From positions 1 to 8,001 of the forward strand of contig JAJRPY010000152.1 in the NCBI GenBank assembly GCA_024280535.1: DNA of 8,001 nt. Direction: 5' to 3'. Shown here in pieces: positions 6,076-8,001 of this stretch (positions are counted from its first letter, which is position 1; the number at the start of each line of letters is the position of its first letter). Under the pieces are notes generated by a model. That model saw nothing but the letters and a program-made list of their open reading frames with translations. It was not told where the DNA came from and did not search any database. The position numbers and the translations under genes were made by a program. The DNA is from Gammaproteobacteria bacterium. Its GTDB lineage: Bacteria > Pseudomonadota > Gammaproteobacteria > PS1 > Pseudothioglobaceae.

Positions 6076-7152
6076 TTAAACCAATATTTTGCCATTTCTA
6101 ACAAATGGCGGTTTAACTATTTTAGCCGAAACTTGTTTATTTCGCATCTCAATTTCACATCCTCCCACAGCACCTGTTGGCACGCTGGCAAGTGCAATTG
6201 CTTTACCCATAGTCGGCGAAAAACTACCCGATGTTACTTCGCCCTCACCCAAATTGGTCATCACTTTTTGATGATTGCGAATAACCCCTTTGCCCTCAAG
6301 CACCAAACCGACCACCGTTTTTTTAGCACCCTTACCCTTAAGCGCTTCTAACGCATCACGACCAATAAAACGCCTATCTGCATTATTCAAATCCACCGTC
6401 CAAGCCAATGCTGCCTCAAGTGGCGACACCTCATCATTCATCTCAGCGCCATATAAACTCATACCTGCCTCTAGGCGAAGTGTATCACGTGCGCCCAAAC
6501 CACAAGGCTTCACGCCCGCTTCTAATAACATTTTCCAAGTAAATTCAGCCGATTTTTCAGGCAACATCATCTCAAAACCGTCTTCACCCGTATAACCCGT
6601 ACGCGCCACAAACAACCCACCCAAACTGGCTGCATTAAACGGCTTTAATTCCCCAGCCACTTCCTCAACACCTGGCATGGCCGCAAACACCTTGGCGCGC
6701 GCATTAGGCCCTTGAACAGCAATCATAGCCAAATCCAATTTAGGCACTATACGCACCTTAAAATCTTTAACCTGCGCATTAATCCAGGCAATATCTTTTT
6801 CTGTCGTGCCTGCATTAATCACCATACGGTAATTTTCATCATCAAGATAATACACAATCAAATCATCAATCACACCGCCCTGCTCATTCAGCATACAACT
6901 ATATAAAGCCTTGCCAGACGTGGTTAATTTACTCACATCATTGGCAATCAATCGCTGCAAAAAAGCCTTGGCATCAACCCCTATAAAATCGACAGTTGTC
7001 ATATGTGACACATCAAACATGCCCGCATCCGTTCGAACCTGATGATGCTCCTCAATTTGAGAGCCATAATTGAGTGGCATTTCCCAGCCACCAAAATCAA
7101 CCATTTTTCCACCAGCGTCTAAATGCGCTGAATATAAAGCAGTTTTCTTCAT
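6076..7152 (-). CDS. gcvT: Aminomethyltransferase, glycine cleavage system T protein
   Basis: The T protein releases ammonia from the aminomethyl-lipoyl arm of the H protein and transfers the one-carbon unit to tetrahydrofolate. The 358 residues match the family (E. coli 364). Conserved parts are [21 protein letters not shown] near the start (17-37), GMFDVSHM (44-51), [13 protein letters not shown] with the catalytic Asp96/Asp97 pair (91-103), [26 protein letters not shown] (183-194), [14 protein letters not shown] (218-231) and a C-terminal barrel from about 275. The ATG overlaps the yciB stop (ATGA), with a GAGG at 7163-7166 about ten bases upstream, so translation is coupled to yciB. A start at YciB's end and GcvH downstream confirm the operon. 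Nothing is missing from the catalytic core. Confidence 0.97.
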   Translation of the reverse strand: MKKTALYSAHLDAGGKMVDFGGWEMPLNYGSQIEEHHQVRTDAGMFDVSHMTTVDFIGVDAKAFLQRLIANDVSKLTTSGKALYSCMLNEQGGVIDDLIVYYLDDENYRMVINAGTTEKDIAWINAQVKDFKVRIVPKLDLAMIAVQGPNARAKVFAAMPGVEEVAGELKPFNAASLGGLFVARTGYTGEDGFEMMLPEKSAEFTWKMLLEAGVKPCGLGARDTLRLEAGMSLYGAEMNDEVSPLEAALAWTVDLNNADRRFIGRDALEALKGKGAKKTVVGLVLEGKGVIRNHQKVMTNLGEGEVTSGSFSPTMGKAIALASVPTGAVGGCEIEMRNKQVSAKIVKPPFVRNGKILV

Positions 7153-7820
7153 GATTTTTTATCCTCTTTGGTCAATTTACTAATCATCACCACGGTGATA
7201 ATAATCAGCACAAAAGTCAGCCCCATGGTGCCAAATAATTTAAAGTTGACCCAAGCCGCCTCTATTTGCTGAGCATTTAAACACAGTGCCTGATTGCCAA
7301 TTGTCGTACAATCAAAGCCACTCAGCCCAAAACGCTCGCCATCCGCAAAAAACGCATCATTCGCCGCAATAGCAGGTAGCACATAATAATAAGCATTAAT
7401 CAACGCAATGGCAACAAAACCCAGCCCCCAAACCCACGTCAAGGTATGCCAAACCCGCTCAGGCAAATCTAATTCTTTGCCCAGCATTCTAGCCAATAAA
7501 GTCTTTTCTCCAATCCAAATACTGCCAATTAGCACACCAGCAAACAGCACATACAGTGCGCTCACCTTCCACATAATAAAAATAGGATTGTCAATATAAA
7601 TCGTCACCCCGCCAAACACTACCAGTAGCACCAGCCCAATCACCTGCGCCTTTTCAAATTTTCGTTGCTGCCAATAAGTCACAGCAATTTGCACAATAGT
7701 TGCCAACGCCATAGCAATAATTGCTGAGTGCAGCCCTTCATTCTGATAAAAGTGCAATTCTTTTATTTTATACACCGCAAAAAATAACGCAATCGGAAAA
7801 AAATCAAGTAAAAATTTCAT
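7149..7820 (-). CDS. yciB: Inner membrane septation protein YciB/IspZ family, with enlarged loop
   Basis: YciB (IspZ) is an inner-membrane protein tied to cell envelope synthesis and intracellular septation; its biochemistry is not settled. Recognisable blocks are [19 protein letters not shown] at the start, QRKFEK (51-57), [29 protein letters not shown] (67-95), [17 protein letters not shown] (108-124), and [10 protein letters not shown] (188-197). Six hydrophobic stretches are seen near 8-20, 31-50, 60-76, 83-103, 125-147 and 190-213; positive charges place the termini inside. The protein is 223 residues against 179 in E. coli. The gain is mainly a segment at about 149-184 holding Cys171 and Cys180, predicted periplasmic, between the last two helices. 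It starts three bases after the stop of the upstream zinc-finger gene, whose end supplies GGGG as a weak ribosome site. It overlaps gcvT by ATGA. Confidence 0.92.
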   Translation of the reverse strand: MKFLLDFFPIALFFAVYKIKELHFYQNEGLHSAIIAMALATIVQIAVTYWQQRKFEKAQVIGLVLLVVFGGVTIYIDNPIFIMWKVSALYVLFAGVLIGSIWIGEKTLLARMLGKELDLPERVWHTLTWVWGLGFVAIALINAYYYVLPAIAANDAFFADGERFGLSGFDCTTIGNQALCLNAQQIEAAWVNFKLFGTMGLTFVLIIITVVMISKLTKEDKKS

Positions 7821-7823
7821 CAG

Positions 7824-8001
7824 TTACCCCAAACATTTTTTAGAACAAAAAACCTTACCATTTTGAATAATGGCTTCACTTTCAAGAATGTGTATATTAC
7901 AAACTTCACAAGGTAGCATTTTTTTAGTTGCTGGTACTGCTGGATGATCATCCTTCGGCTGCCTTAATTTCCGCCAAACACTAAAGCCCAGCCAAACCAT
8001 C
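7824..8001 (-). CDS. PP0621-family putative zinc-binding protein, C-terminal part (cut by window edge)
   Basis: Translating the minus strand to the stop at 7826-7824 gives 58 residues after a Met codon at 8000, MVWLGFSVWRKLRQ, a polar stretch (PKDDHPAVPAT), then KKMLPCEVCNIHILESEAIIQNGKVFCSKKCLG. The four cysteines (31, 34, 52, 56 of this fragment) form a CxxC...CxxxC knuckle, and the Glu-Ser-Glu-Ala pattern between them is typical of the small PP0621 proteins of gammaproteobacteria, which carry an N-terminal membrane helix. Because the helix looks half visible at the edge, the true start is probably beyond the window and the Met at 8000 is likely internal. It stands first of the visible run, three bases before yciB. 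The function is unknown; a metal-binding membrane partner of envelope proteins is only a guess. Confidence 0.85.
   Translation of the reverse strand, partial: MVWLGFSVWRKLRQPKDDHPAVPATKKMLPCEVCNIHILESEAIIQNGKVFCSKKCLG

Noticed and set aside
6712..6906. Plus-strand open frame inside gcvT
   Set aside because: It is antisense to the intact T protein and low in complexity.

Overview
The window looks like chromosomal core DNA of an AT-rich, Gram-negative gammaproteobacterium. The supporting signs are a lipid A gene (lpxH) directly behind ppiB, as in enterobacteria; a yciB/ispZ septation gene; a PP0621-type zinc-finger protein; and gammaproteobacterial L21/L27, FabD and GcvT/H sequences. Base composition and gene set would suit a SUP05/Thioglobus-like or mussel-symbiont sulfur oxidiser, but that placement is inference. 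No rRNA, tRNA, CRISPR array, insertion sequence, phage gene or defence system is visible.

Left block (1-2419, minus strand; read right to left): rplU and rpmA (ribosomal proteins L21 and L27), an unrecognised single-pass membrane protein of 182 residues, fabD, and the start of fabG. The two ribosomal genes are closely coupled, and fabD/fabG share an ATGA stop/start. The unknown gene has clearly lower GC (about 30% by hand count) than its neighbours. It is preceded by its own Shine-Dalgarno sequence and by an overlapping seven-codon mini-ORF.

Middle (2420-3784): a 113-bp divergent region has a TATAAT -10 hexamer facing each way, one for rplU (minus) and one for ppiB (plus). ppiB ends in a textbook Rho-independent terminator, and the lpxH start codon lies directly after its T tract. 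lpxH then overlaps the end of the convergent RNase II-family gene by 24 bp.

Right block (3761-8001, minus strand): a compact run reads PP0621-like gene (cut by the window edge), yciB, gcvT, gcvH, RNase II-family exoribonuclease. yciB/gcvT overlap by ATGA. A 116-bp gap with weak secondary structure separates gcvT and gcvH. The exoribonuclease has only a TTG start, in frame with gcvH and three codons past its stop.

Together the genes cover fatty-acid initiation and elongation (fabD, fabG), lipid A synthesis (lpxH), translation (L21, L27), protein folding (PpiB), one-carbon/glycine metabolism (T and H proteins; P protein not in the window), RNA turnover and envelope/septation. I found no convincing undescribed system. 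The best leads are the low-GC gene inserted after rpmA and several odd expression arrangements: lpxH behind a terminator, the TTG-started RNase, and the mini-ORF leader.
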